This document shows, piece after piece, positions 56,301-63,881 of a stretch of 64,000 nt of DNA (position 1 is the first letter of the stretch; every line of letters begins with the position of its first letter). Origin of the DNA: Haliotis asinina (Eukaryota > Mollusca > Gastropoda > Lepetellida > Haliotidae); NCBI RefSeq assembly GCF_037392515.1, contig NC_090290.1, forward strand, positions 18,737,753 to 18,801,752, given 5' to 3'. Below the pieces are notes generated by a model that searched no databases, had not been told where the DNA came from, and was given only the letters and a program-made list of their open reading frames with translations. The translations under genes and the position numbers were made by a program.

Positions 56301-57257
56301 AACTCACGATTAGACGGCCTTGTCCCAAGGGACATAACTCCGCACAGCCATGCTGCAGCTATCTAATGATCAAAAGCAAAGAAATTTGGGCTGCAGAGAT
56401 GCGCCTTCTAGGCGTGACTCCCATGGTTGTTTGATCGAATCCCTCTTTCTCGGTTTACAGCACCAAAACAGGTAAAGGTCTAAAACTTGCCTGACATGTC
56501 CAACTCAGGGCCCGTGGCTAGTAAAAATCCGAGATCGATCCGTAAATCTCCAGTCACTAGCCCCAATGGCCAATGAAATTTGAATGGAGTAATTTATGAA
56601 TATATTACGCTCTCCGACATGTTAAGTTACAATACACTTTTAAATCATGCCATATTATGGCCAGATTAAAATGTTTATCATATTAAAGGTGAAACTCGTT
56701 TCATGCCGGCGATATCTCATTCTCAAAGACATGCACCCTTTTGTAATCTTTCGCTTAGTTTCCCCATCCAATTTTCGTTCCAGTAAATCATTTTGTAGGC
56801 TAGTCACTTTCAGGCATAGCTTGCCCTACTAACCAGCAACATGTGGATAACATTCACATTCAGATAAGACCCTCTCTATCCGTGAAGATCCGGGTAAAAA
56901 ATTATCTTCAGTAACCGATGCATGTCGTTTTGGGATCGGGTGGTCAGGCTCGCTGACTTGGTTGACACATATCATTGTAAACCATTTATGTAGATCGATG
57001 CTCATGTTGATGATCACTAGATTGTGTGGTCCAGACACGAACACAGCCATAAATCTGGAATATTGCTGAGTGCAGCAGTAAACAGCACACATCACAGTAT
57101 GTATATATCATCAATCATAAATCATAAGTGTAAAATGGATATATTTATGTTTAAAGGAGCGGGGTTGGTGAACACGGCTGGATACACTGAGACGACAAGT
57201 GACAAGATTTGTACAAAGTACAGCTCCCGGAATTGCAGCGCTCATAAAAATTCATGA
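44324..57257 (+). CDS. Small secreted six-cysteine protein, five exons
   Basis: Coding exons are 44324-44430, 53847-53922, 54824-54934, 55856-55931 and 57157-57257 (stop TGA). Every join has GT/AG ends and the phases agree, giving 156 residues. Residues 1-16 (MKSFAVVMLVCLVVAA) are a signal peptide. The mature part has six cysteines at 32, 42, 95, 116, 142 and 150, which would suit three disulfides. Recognisable strings are DVNAAIVKQIKAW (44-56), DDFTFTFEQ (82-90), an LDNNYC block (111-116) and GYTETTSDKICTKYSS (132-147). From memory this pattern (VDDxTFTF, TNYC, GYTExTSD.xCTQYSS) recurs in uncharacterised small secreted proteins of molluscs and other animals; no function is established to my knowledge. 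Intron 1 is 9.4 kb and is filled by an antisense gypsy element, SINEs and a LINE piece. The exon 5 acceptor AAAG has a poor pyrimidine tract. An extracellular role is inference. Confidence 0.85.
44558..44818 (+). repeat. Dispersed repeat, first piece of the interrupted copy
   Basis: It matches 16771-17149. The copy continues at 45083-45123 and 51743-51810. It was split first by a SINE and by an LTR element. Confidence 0.65.
44819..45082 (+). repeat. CACT-tailed SINE-like repeat, full length, nested
   Basis: From 'acccatgaaggtcccgggg' to 'cactcactcactttc'. Short flanks aaatgtc at 44812-44818 and 45083-45089 look like the target duplication. It sits inside the older repeat above. Confidence 0.85.
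45124..45366 (-). repeat. 3' LTR of the gypsy element
   Basis: 243 bases, nearly identical to 51496-51738. In element sense this is the downstream LTR. Confidence 0.95.
45367..45381 (-). other. Polypurine tract
   Basis: On the minus strand TTAGGGGGAGGGTGA directly abuts the 3' LTR, as expected for the plus-strand primer of an LTR element. Confidence 0.75.
46315..50202 (-). CDS. pol: Gypsy pol polyprotein
   Basis: The long frame has 1295 codons. Rough residue positions are: aspartic protease C-terminal part 1-60, with the active-site DTGA block lying just upstream in the same open frame near 50335-50349; reverse transcriptase about 230-440 with YLDD at 387-390; RNase H about 525-640; integrase zinc motif about 830-880; integrase DD-E core about 900-1050; and a C-terminal chromodomain about 1235-1285 with YYRVKWLSF and W-rich core. 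gag and pol are in different frames, so pol is probably made by frameshift or a similar read-through, as is common in the family. Confidence 0.95.
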   Translation of the reverse strand: MWFNQTMFNVKFYLVPGLNTDFILGLNFLSSHNALLDFSKNKLSIDPRRQTIAADNVTIPPRSEIVILAKLKGNPLPNTVLGISENGNCAYPEGVLCAKVLCHVNDNHVYQRLVNLSDEPVGISKGSYIGKFVCLSKDDSLYYLGDEGADEQGFSVNRGANETIPISPCDKDSDKASRFVNLPPANSDITEHQRQDLTSLIDEYSDVFALHGKVGSCDIITHKIRVKQDQAPIRSRSYRLGPQQKAALETCINDLKDQNIIEDSVSPWASPCFLVTKRQKNQYRFVVDYRNLNSVTELLAHPLPTTDECLESIGHAQPKFFTTLDLQSGFYQLMIDPDSREYTAFKCHLGLFQFRRLPMGLKNSPALFQRVMETVLQGLTWKSCLIYLDDVIIYSKDFSQHMTHIREVLERLRTANLKLSPSKCFFGHHKIKYLGHIVTPHGIAPDPDKLAAIREYPQPTTLKDLRAFLGLSGYYRKFIGDYAKLAHPLNQLTKKDTPFTWTTECQESFECLKQNLMTAPVIAYPNYNAPFVLYTDASSFSVGSVLCQEQQGVERVIAYAGRSMNKPERNYTITEKECLAVIFAIKHFDYLLRHAQFTVVVDHSALKWLLSVKEPTGRIARWVTYLMSYDMTVVVRPGVLHGNADAISRRTYSDAEESLENEEDDHSILTCNVPDTTPVSPLIQQHPLPEIEQTASNEVCVNTLKTRQADPERLVKGIPQVATTGYTNSADMVCSEVSDSTLNKLQLEQCNDPQYQDMIKYLKEGALPDNEKRRQDVFNASRFYFLHNDILFHVWIRENRTRNDSMASIQLAIPDSMKSQILREIHDDPLAGGHFGIDRTINKARLKYFWPRMCSDITKWVTSCDVCNQRKRPSQPVRAQITPITASAPFERVSTDFLGPLPLNKQTGNKYLLVFVDYFTKFVELFPVSDMKAVTVANKLVYNIICRHGAPKYLHSDRGSNFLSEVVKETCKLMTVKKTQTTSYHPRCNGQSERFMSTVQASLSKYCDKMHDEWDLHVPFIQFAYNTTPSLDTTNYSPYFLVHGRHPRFPSDTTLDLGPNCSLTAADYVSQLVSGLEHARTIAEDLLNERKKAMCDKFASKVNLPDFKVGDTVFVYQPVIVTGQTRKLARPWSGPYYITEKLSDIHVRVRRKCDGKLIRNRLHVERLKKSTIRPNEPDDHEPPGNSDQLPPAILSGDEIPPHDLQPNEDRRTVCDISQTTETVKDMSDNPQYYEIEKIISKKYKHGQWYYRVKWLSFDQSYNSWISYSDLSSDCQKMVNSIHSQLRTDRRSQRKQ
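50490..51413 (-). CDS. gag: Gypsy gag polyprotein
   Basis: 307 residues starting at ATG. The middle has a capsid-like segment with W-rich motifs. The C-terminal nucleocapsid has two CCHC zinc knuckles, CQLCLEVGHTARTC and CRRCHQNGHFESQC, spaced by about 14 residues. It precedes pol in element order. Confidence 0.9.
   Translation of the reverse strand: MPCVSLFAAILPTMPPKKSKHQEISDDDFETVKPSKPFSGVGNLKPHCFTGDVSEDPELWLEKFEAWRQLSRLSDSDTPNVFRLMLDWRAVQWFKTLSEEDKKNRKALYHRFITHFKSSQQPWLIEKQLFERVMGECEPLEDYINAIENKCSTLAKPDDEKMRIFVRGLLPHLRTFVIQQQPTTCQAAIQSARIAAESIAYGGNSNPQDQSSIKLRKLEEQVNKQDQTLSTMLDLIMSLKAKPPEQGPVNMLNTVTTSTVSCQLCLEVGHTARTCPKYMKKPMSKVVCRRCHQNGHFESQCTTSQEN
51496..51738 (-). repeat. 5' LTR of the gypsy element
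   Basis: 243 bases. A TGG-starting candidate primer-binding site follows a few bases inside the element on the minus strand (near 51480-51491), but I could not match it to a specific tRNA. Confidence 0.95.
51743..51810 (+). repeat. Dispersed repeat, last piece of the interrupted copy
   Basis: It continues the repeat seen whole at 16771-17149, ending at the same 'atggagtc'. Confidence 0.65.
52178..52347 (+). repeat. tRNA-derived CACT-tailed SINE, well preserved
   Basis: Box A 'tggtagcctagtgtg' and box B 'gggttcgattccccacatgg' are clear, with full body and tail. The flanks ctcctgcaa at 52169-52177 and 52348-52356 are the target duplication. This is the type copy for the tRNA-headed family in this window. 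Confidence 0.9.
52703..52816 (-). repeat. SINE tail half at the left end of a composite insertion
   Basis: The CACT-tailed family 3' half runs from the tail to 'caacaacatgag', then stops. The target duplication gttttcatgggtag lies at its left (52689-52702). Confidence 0.85.
53160..53419 (-). repeat. Full-length SINE at the right end of a composite insertion
   Basis: A complete CACT-tailed copy whose 5' end meets gttttcatggatag at 53420-53433, the partner of the duplication at 52689-52702. About 340 bases of unrelated sequence separate it from the half copy at 52703-52816. Confidence 0.88.
53947..54113. repeat. Dispersed repeat with internal inverted arms, copy 2
   Basis: The partner of 43203-43378. 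It lies 25 bases past exon 2 of the six-Cys gene. Confidence 0.65.
54283..54396 (+). repeat. CACT-tailed SINE-like repeat, 3' half
   Basis: 'gatcgatgttcgcactgttc' to 'ctactgagtgcggcattaaac' with a different A-rich tail. It lies in intron 2 of the six-Cys gene. Confidence 0.75.
55114..55151 (+). promoter_or_regulatory. Two DR1-type nuclear-receptor half-site pairs
   Basis: AGGTCAaAGATCA at 55114-55126 and AGGTCAaAGGTCA at 55139-55151, in a 25-base unit repeated twice. The second is a perfect DR1, the class bound by RXR/HNF4-type receptors. It lies in intron 3 of the six-Cys gene. Function is not shown. Confidence 0.4.
55560..55718 (-). repeat. tRNA-derived CACT-tailed SINE, full length
   Basis: Read on the minus strand it has box A 'tggctagcctagtggttta' and box B 'gggttcgaatccc', then the body and tail. 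It lies in intron 3 of the six-Cys gene. Confidence 0.85.
56597..56690. repeat. Unclassified dispersed repeat, copy 2
   Basis: The partner of 38249-38340. It lies in intron 4 of the six-Cys gene. Confidence 0.45.
56879..57085 (+). repeat. CACT-tailed SINE-like repeat with internal deletion
   Basis: From 'tccgtgaagatccgggta' to 'tattgctgagtgcagcagtaaac'. The part around 'gccataaaaggcgac' is lost. It ends about 70 bases before exon 5 of the six-Cys gene. Confidence 0.75.
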
Positions 57258-57369
57258 AGCCGCCCTCTGAGATTATACTGTTTTGTTTGTTAATATACTA
57301 CCGACAAGAAATAAGGGAACTAATGAAATAATAGCGAATTTGAAACTGCTATAAATATCCACTAAATCA
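57258..57369 (+). other. 3' UTR of the six-Cys secreted protein gene
   Basis: A short stretch between the stop codon and the Tc1 remnant. No canonical AATAAA was found in it ('aaataagg' and 'gaaataatag' only), so the poly(A) site is unknown. Confidence 0.35.
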
Positions 57370-58264
57370 ATTTTAGGCGTCAAGTTCAATATCTGGTGTG
57401 TCCACTATGTTGGGCAACACATTCACGGCACCCTGATGGCATGCTGTTAATCAATTTCCAGATGGTTGCCCGTGGTATTGCCCGCCATTCCTCTTGGAGA
57501 GTTGCACCAAGCTGGGCCAGGTTGGCGGGTCCTGGGTCCCTGGCGTACACCCTTCGACCAAGAACGTCGGGCCCGATGTGGTCTGGCATTATCATCTTGG
57601 AATACAAAATTTCGGCCGATAACTCTAGCCAATGGAGCCACAACAGGACGCAATATTTGGTCAACGTATCGCTGACCAGTCATGGCTCCGTTAATGATGA
57701 CCAAATCTGATCGTCTGTCATGTGTAATCCCACCCCACACCATGACACTATCACCTCCATATCGATCATGGTCAAGAATTGCTGCTCTGGCATATCGCTC
57801 CCCGCTCCGACGCCAACAACGTTTTCTGCCATCTGTGAATCGTAGGCAAAACCATGACTCATCAGAGGACATGGTGTAACGCCAGTGGCGCATAGCCCGT
57901 CCCTGATGCTGCCTAGCCCATGCCAATCTTTGGCGCTTATGGTGAGCTGAAAGGGTGACACCCTTAAAAGGCCGTCTTGCTTTCAGACGAGCTTGATAGA
58001 GTCGGTTTTTAACGGTTGAGGTTGAAATGCGTCTTCCAGTGAGTGTGCGGAATTCTCTATTGATGGCAGGGGCCGATTTAAACCTATCGCGTAGAGCAAT
58101 TAACGTAATGAGACGATCCTGTCGTGGTGTCGTTGATTTTGGTCTACCACGCCCAGGTCTCGTTGCAACCCCACCCGTTTGATGGTACTTATCCCACAGG
58201 CGTGAAATTGCACTTTTTGATTTACCTATCTGCCGGGCAACTTCACATAATGATGTCCCCCCAC
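57370..58264 (-). mobile_element. Tc1-like DNA transposon remnant, both ends missing
   Basis: The transposase reads on the minus strand in one frame from about 58262 to 57560. It has a helix-turn-helix (VARQIGKSKSAISRLWDKY), a second DNA-binding part (GRPKSTTPRQDRLI), the first catalytic Asp in SSDESWF, VMVWGGI, and the second Asp in FQDDNARPHRAR. At 57566-57570 it then jumps to another frame that gives DVLGRRVYARDP...LGATLQEEWRAIPRATIWKLINSM down to about 57386. The roughly 25-30 codons that should lie between, with the third catalytic acid (the SPDLNPIE block), are deleted. No N-terminal Met or terminal inverted repeat was found. The upstream end stops at a C-rich run (58253-58278). It cannot code for an active enzyme. 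Confidence 0.85.
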
Positions 58265-58278
58265 CCCCCCACCCCCTC
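58253..58278 (-). other. Long G-run tract, possible G-quadruplex
   Basis: The plus strand has three C runs of 5-7 separated by single A bases; the minus strand is G-rich and could form a quadruplex. It marks the broken end of the Tc1 remnant. Confidence 0.5.
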
Positions 58279-58663
58279 TATCATCCCAACAATTCTCATA
58301 TTAGAGAATCCCATATTAACAATATTAATACACAAATAGTGCATTTTGTTGTCAATATTGGAAAGTAAACTGACGTACAAAAGAAACCATACACCTTGTT
58401 CCTGATGGAGAGGGGACAGATATACTGAAAATATTGTTAGTTACAAGTTAGAAAGCACTAGTGATTGGAAGATCAATTCTAACGCGGATCTTAAGGGTTC
58501 AAACATACAAGCCATAGCTAGATGTTAGCCATCATAGCAGAACTTTATAAAATTATACATTACCAGGGGAGACCATACAGATATTTAGTATGTTAATCAC
58601 ATCATGCAGTCAGGTTCTGTTTTTCAATAAGTTCTTACTTAATGTATGGCTGTTTCTATATGA

Positions 58664-58745
58664 ACGAGGGGCTCAGCGGGTAAAGCATTCACTCTCCAGC
58701 CCAACGTCGCCGGTTCTATTCCCCATATATATTTGTATAGCATCC
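58664..58745 (+). repeat. tRNA-derived SINE head
   Basis: Box A-like 'ggctcagcgggtaaagc' and box B-like 'ccggttctattcccc' with the right spacing; the body that follows is short. It is not a tRNA gene. Confidence 0.5.
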
Positions 58746-59532
58746 GAAAACCCACATAAGTTGTACCCAGATGCGATATTTCTGAATTAATGTTAAATGC
58801 CATATGAAACGCTATAGATCTGGTGACCGTTTTGCGAGGCGTTCGTGACGTTACGACCTGTCGTATCTTTAGCATTAGCTTACGAATGGAAAAGTTTCAT
58901 GTTTTGGACCCCAGGGTCCACATCCACAAAGCTTTCGTAAAGTTACGACTTGTCGTATAGCTCTCTATAGTCTAACCGATGACGTATTTACGTCTTGGGC
59001 GTAGCCCTACGAATGCTTTGTGGAACGGGATACACGGTGACGTTGTACATACTGGTCGTACAAGGCGAACAAAGCTATTTAAGGGGGTTGTATATCCCAT
59101 ATCTCTTTATAGGCGTTTGTTGTGTAATACAAGCTAAAAGTGATCGGAAAGGGGCACTGCATCAAAGGGAAGTAACTCCTTCCTGTATGAATTGAACGAA
59201 GCTTGTGTAAAAGAATACACCTAAAACACCTTATATTTGGTAGTTTGTTTTGTCACATAGTGTAGAATTTATATTGCAGAAAGAGACTTAAACTCTATTA
59301 GACCTAGATATTTTGCAAGACAATTGTGGGGATATTTTAAAAAGAAAAGCTCTTCTCATATGCATTAAGACGCAGAACAGCGTGAGAGTATTGTTTGTGG
59401 TGGGGAGATCAGAAGAGGCCTTCTTATTGTCCACTGGCTAACTGTAGCAAATAGGGTTGCTCAACAGAGGGACTCCAGGGCTCCAGATAATTGTTCAAGC
59501 ATGTCTGTGTATGTATGTATGAGTAATTGTAT

Positions 59533-59600
59533 GTTTTGAGAAGTAACTAGCATTTTGTGTACTCCCACTAGTTTAAAGAATTGAGTACTTTTACACAGAG
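59533..59600. repeat. Empty-site paralogue of the 12881-13720 insertion
   Basis: 'ttttgagaagtaactagcatt.tgtgtactc' continuing to 'tttaaagaattgagtacttttacacagag' equals the two flanks of that element joined together. Confidence 0.7.
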
Positions 59601-59684
59601 TTTCTTATCCTTATTGGGTAAATACATAAATACAAATACTTACATTACTACATTTAGCATGACTACATTTATATGTTCTAACGT

Positions 59685-59745
59685 CTTATGGATAACAGGA
59701 TCGGGTGCTTAGGCCCACTGACTTGGTTGACAGTTGTTGTTCACT
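59685..59745 (+). repeat. CACT-tailed SINE-like repeat, small fragment
   Basis: 'ggataacaggatcgggtg' and 'ccactgacttggttgaca' are the middle of the family. Confidence 0.5.
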
Positions 59746-59904
59746 GGCAACGAGCGTTCTCCGAGGGCACATGAACCCATTCCCCCCAGGGGGCCAGTGA
59801 ACAACGTATGTATCTTACCGAACATCCAATGTTAATTTTGAACAGTTTGAAGCATGGGTGTCGGATCGTACACTTCAGCCAACCTGTGTGAATCAAACGA
59901 TTCA

Positions 59905-60430
59905 AATCTTGCATCTTGCTGTTTTTGACGATATTGGCTTAGGAAAATCGCCTCGGTGTAATTCCCATTTTTAAAATTCACAGGGACTACATTGGAATTT
60001 ATCGGTATGTGAGGGAAATCTTTCCTAGCCGTCGCTAAATTTTGCAGACGACACCAGAAAAATTAATTTAGAGTTATCTCCCTTCCATCGATTTGCACTT
60101 GCAAAACATCGGTAATTTCCGTGCATCATGCGTGATTCAATAGTACTCGAGATGAAGAAGTACTGCCACGAAGTACTGAATGCGGGTTACATTGCAGTGT
60201 ACCTCGCCTGTAAGCGGGGTACATTGAAAGTAATGGAAGGGCGCTTAGCCAGTCAGAAAACGACATTTATGTATAGGTAAGATAATATAAGTTGTTTACT
60301 GGTCACGAGTGGGGCATGGGATGTACCCTTCGATGTTTGTATATGTTGCAATGTACCTCGCTCTTAGGTGAGGTACATTGAAAATAATAGCCAATCAGAG
60401 AGCGACATTCATGTGGGAGGTAAGATAAAT
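59905..60430. repeat. Unclassified dispersed repeat, copy 2, with tandem hairpins
   Basis: Related to 14140-14490. Its 3' part is duplicated: hairpins at 60195-60226 and 60349-60380 are each followed by 'gaaa.taatag/gaagg', 'ccartcagaraacgaca' and 'ggtaagataa'. The second hairpin has a perfect 11-bp stem, CAATGTACCTC with GAGGTACATTG. Confidence 0.55.
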
Positions 60431-60510
60431 GTCATCGCATCCCTTTTGCGTAGATCGATGTTCATGCTGTTGACACCTGGATTCTCTGGCTTTAGTTATT
60501 TCATAATGGT
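60430..60510 (+). repeat. CACT-tailed SINE-like repeat, small fragment
   Basis: 'ttgcgtagatcgatgttcatgctgttgacacctggattctctgg' is the middle of the family. Confidence 0.5.
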
Positions 60511-60636
60511 GCTCGTTATGTCTACAAACAAGTAGTATAATAAACATAGGTTTGAAACCCTGTCTTGCCCTCCTTGGTTGTTGTAGGTACCGTCCTCATA
60601 TGATTGTAAACCTTTCCGGAGCACTGTTTATGACGT

Positions 60637-60735
60637 AAGCCACATGGGTACAGTGTGTGAAGCACATTTCTGGTGTCTTCCACCGTGATGTTGTTTCTAA
60701 TATTGCTAAAAGCAGCTAAAACTAAACTCAGCAGA
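60637..60735 (+). repeat. tRNA-derived SINE, body and tail
   Basis: 'cacatgggtacagtgtgtgaagc' through 'ttgctaaaagcagctaaaactaaactc'; the head is missing. Confidence 0.65.
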
Positions 60736-60791
60736 TAGAGTAATCGTAACTCCCATTCTCTAATATAACCTGAGAATGGTCATAGTACCAA

Positions 60792-61030
60792 GATCACTTT
60801 GTTAAGATGGGACCAGGATCCATATCTTAGCCATGCTCTTAGCACCATAATGCTTGACGGCCAGTGTTGAAGAATTGGAGTTAGAATCACCTTTGTGCTA
60901 AGATCAGTTTGTGAAGATGGGCCCAGGATCCATGCCACAAAGTGTTCTTAGTGAAATGATGGTGGCCAGTTTTGAAGTTTGGGATTTACGATCATGTTTG
61001 TGCCAAGATCACTTTGTAAAACTGAGCTCA
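60792..61030. repeat. Tandem repeat of about 105-110 bases, two and a part units
   Basis: Units begin 'gatcactttgt', 'gatcagtttgt' and 'gatcactttgt' at 60792, 60902 and 61007, with shared 'aagatgggnccaggatccat' and 'ggccagt.ttgaag'. A further partial start lies near 61134. Confidence 0.6.
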
Positions 61031-62562
61031 GGGCCCCACATCACAGAGCAATGGTAAAGCCAAAGATCCCGGAACCTTTCTCATAGCATTCATACCTACT
61101 ATACTGTAACATTGACTTTCAATAGTCATAGCGCTACGAGAACTTTGTAAAACTGGGCCCAGGTTCTTAGAATGTACCGTTAAGTTCAATGTTGAATTAA
61201 CACAACTGTAAAATTTAACTTTAAACAATTTTCACCGGTTCAGAAATGATAAAACTCATTGTTAAATTAACCCTTTTTGCTCATGATGTCACATTGACTC
61301 GTCTGTGATCATGCTGTTACATGATAAAACTCAACGTGTCTCATGATAGATATGTAATAAATGTATGGCGGTGGTATATGCAATTTGTAAATGTGCATTC
61401 TCATGAAAGACGTTTTATTATGTTTTATGAGTTTTATGCGATGTGTGCACACACATGAAGGGAATGGACACAGAAAAATAATTCACTGCGTTCAGAGGGA
61501 CACAGCGGAAAATATTATTCACTGCACCAACAAGACATCTATGATTTAGTTATGTGTTTGTTTGTTTGTTTTAGGGCAGTTTCGTGCGTTGTTTCATCCA
61601 TCAGTCAACATGATTGATCATTCAACCTACGCTCTAAAGAAATTATCAAAATGTTCAGTTATCCACACTGTCGCTTCATAAAACCCTCATATTGTTTGCA
61701 AAAACTTTAAAACTAACAAATGGTGGTCCCAAACACCTTATGTTTGTGAGTTGAGGTAGACTTTGTGATATTGGGTTGTGTTCGTTTTTTTTGGTTATTT
61801 TTGCCCTGAGTAGAAGGTCACAGGTCAGAAATCAGACCTGCATGAATGATGGCCACACCTTGGCATTGTATCGGCTGACGATTTCGTGACATTAATGTTA
61901 GTCATGCCTGTCGTATCATTGTTAGAATCATTAAATTCGTCATCATGATTATGCAGATTAGAGTTGACCAAAGGTCGTTTATGATGTTTTAGCTGTACTG
62001 ATAGTTAAACACAGTGAATATGTATAAAGGAAAGGCAGACATAATATCACTCAGGAAGACGATGTGGCCTTTTGAGGTGGCAGTCTCCATAATTCAGCGT
62101 TTGAATATATATGTATCAATCATTTTCAGTCTTTAAACATTGTTTATCCTCAAGAGAGACTCATTTCATGTATTCATAGTATATATGAGTCTGTTTCATT
62201 TTGTTTAGAAAACAAAATGAAAAGGCGAATGAGTGAAGAGCTTATGGAATGGAGTTTCATCCAAAATTATTTGCTGCACATTTAATTGATTTTACCAGTA
62301 ATAAAATATTTGTAGTTTGACATTTTGTCTGTACGATTAGTTATGAATCATTAAACTGCTTGGTGGATATACACTTTTAGTTAACAAAGTTTTATGTAAA
62401 TTGGTTACTTTCGCTGTACGTTTTTCCAAATATTAAGGGTGGCACGTTGGTGTAAGGATGATCGTCTTTATCGGGTGACAAAATAGGTTTCGGACGGTTA
62501 TTGTAACTTTACTGCACAAATAGCAGTCAGTGGCTTGACTCATACCTAAGACTGTAAGTGTC

Positions 62563-62956
62563 ACATCCTCGATATCTCCAGGGCGTACGTCTCCATAAAG
62601 CATTTACGGCTCGGCCCGATATATGTATTATCTCTCTCGGCGGGCTTTTATCCAATCCGGTGTCTGTACTGGGAAATTGAGCGAACAAGCCACAACTCAC
62701 TTTCGCTTTTTGAATTATCTAACCGATTAAACTTGGCAACAAAAACCATGCGGAGGTTGTCTGAATTAGGCAGAAGGAGTTCTTGCATATATTTTTTTCA
62801 TAATTTCGGACCTATCAATTTGTCTGCGACCGCTATCTTTGTTGACACTAGCAAACTCAGATGTAACGGCGGATTTGCTGATTAGCTGATGCCGAGCCGG
62901 CAAAAGGAGTTACCAGTGGATGCATCCAGGGCATAGTGGAGATTCATCGAGGATGT
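62563..62956. mobile_element. Long-inverted-repeat MITE, copy 2
   Basis: The left end acatcctcgatatctcc and right end tcgaggatgt are inverted. The right arm shares 'ggatgcatccagggcatagtggaga' with 20133-20615. A weak flank match 'aagtgt' may be its target duplication. Confidence 0.6.
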
Positions 62957-63052
62957 AAGTGTTATAGCAACATGGATAATTTAAATTAAAATGAGTTCTA
63001 TTTTGCATAGCTTGCTGGGACTAAATTGTTGCAGCAACGGGGGCCAAGATTG

Positions 63053-63218
63053 TTTGGGAGGGTCCTCCTCAAAGGGTGGCAAGATTGGGTGGGTTCTTGT
63101 TTAAGCTGGTAAGGTGTGGAGGATCCCCCTTTAAGGGTGGCAAAGTGGGGAGAGTCCCCCTTTAAGGGTGGCAAGGTGGGAGGGTCCTTCTTTAAGGGTG
63201 GCAAAAGTGGTAAGATTT
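63053..63218. repeat. Minisatellite, about 31-36-base units
   Basis: About five units of the type 'ggtccccctttaagggtggcaa..tggg'. The unit centre 'ccctttaaggg' is self-complementary. Confidence 0.75.
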
Positions 63219-63323
63219 CCTCGTCGCTGTTTGGTCACAAAGATATTACGCTGGTTGAATGAAGAGTGTGATCCACTATACTTAGTTTTTTCTTGTAAAA
63301 TATGTTTTTTATACCATTGTTAA

Positions 63324-63881
63324 AGGTCACATGCAACCAAAAAATCAAAAATAAATAAAACACAGTCATCACTTATTCATGATAGATAAAATGCATTCCT
63401 GGTTAAGAAAAGTAAAATACAAACAAATAAACAGAATGTTAAGCCTATAATCGCAAATCAAAAATGCATTTAGCAGACAGGCAAGCTGACATATAGAATA
63501 AACCAGACAGTGAGTTTTCTCTGTGTCTTCTTATCACAATCAACATGTTTTTATTTTTTTCTTATGTAACGTGTAGATTATTTGCTTGTTTGTATACATA
63601 ACCAAGTTTAAACTACTGCTCACAGCGTCACTCTACGGCCAAGAATACTGTTTCAAGCTCCGCGGGCCTATTCACTGCGCATGCGTTATGAGCGCAGCGC
63701 AGCATAGCTGTTGAAACCTCATTTCAGTGAATCGTTTGAACTCTGATTTCACGGGCTTTTTTCATTGCGTTTTTTTTCCAACTTTATAGGATGAATTGGC
63801 ATTTTTGTTGATTAGTTTCTGTAAGTCCATACCGAAAGGTACCAGAATCTGCAAAGTTGTGTTTTACGTTGCATGTGACCT
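63324..63881 (+). mobile_element. TTAA-flanked inverted-repeat element, copy D
   Basis: The ends AGGTCACATGCAAC and GTTGCATGTGACCT are perfect inverted copies. TTAA lies at 63320-63323 and 63882-63885. This is the cleanest copy and fixes the family ends. Confidence 0.8.
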
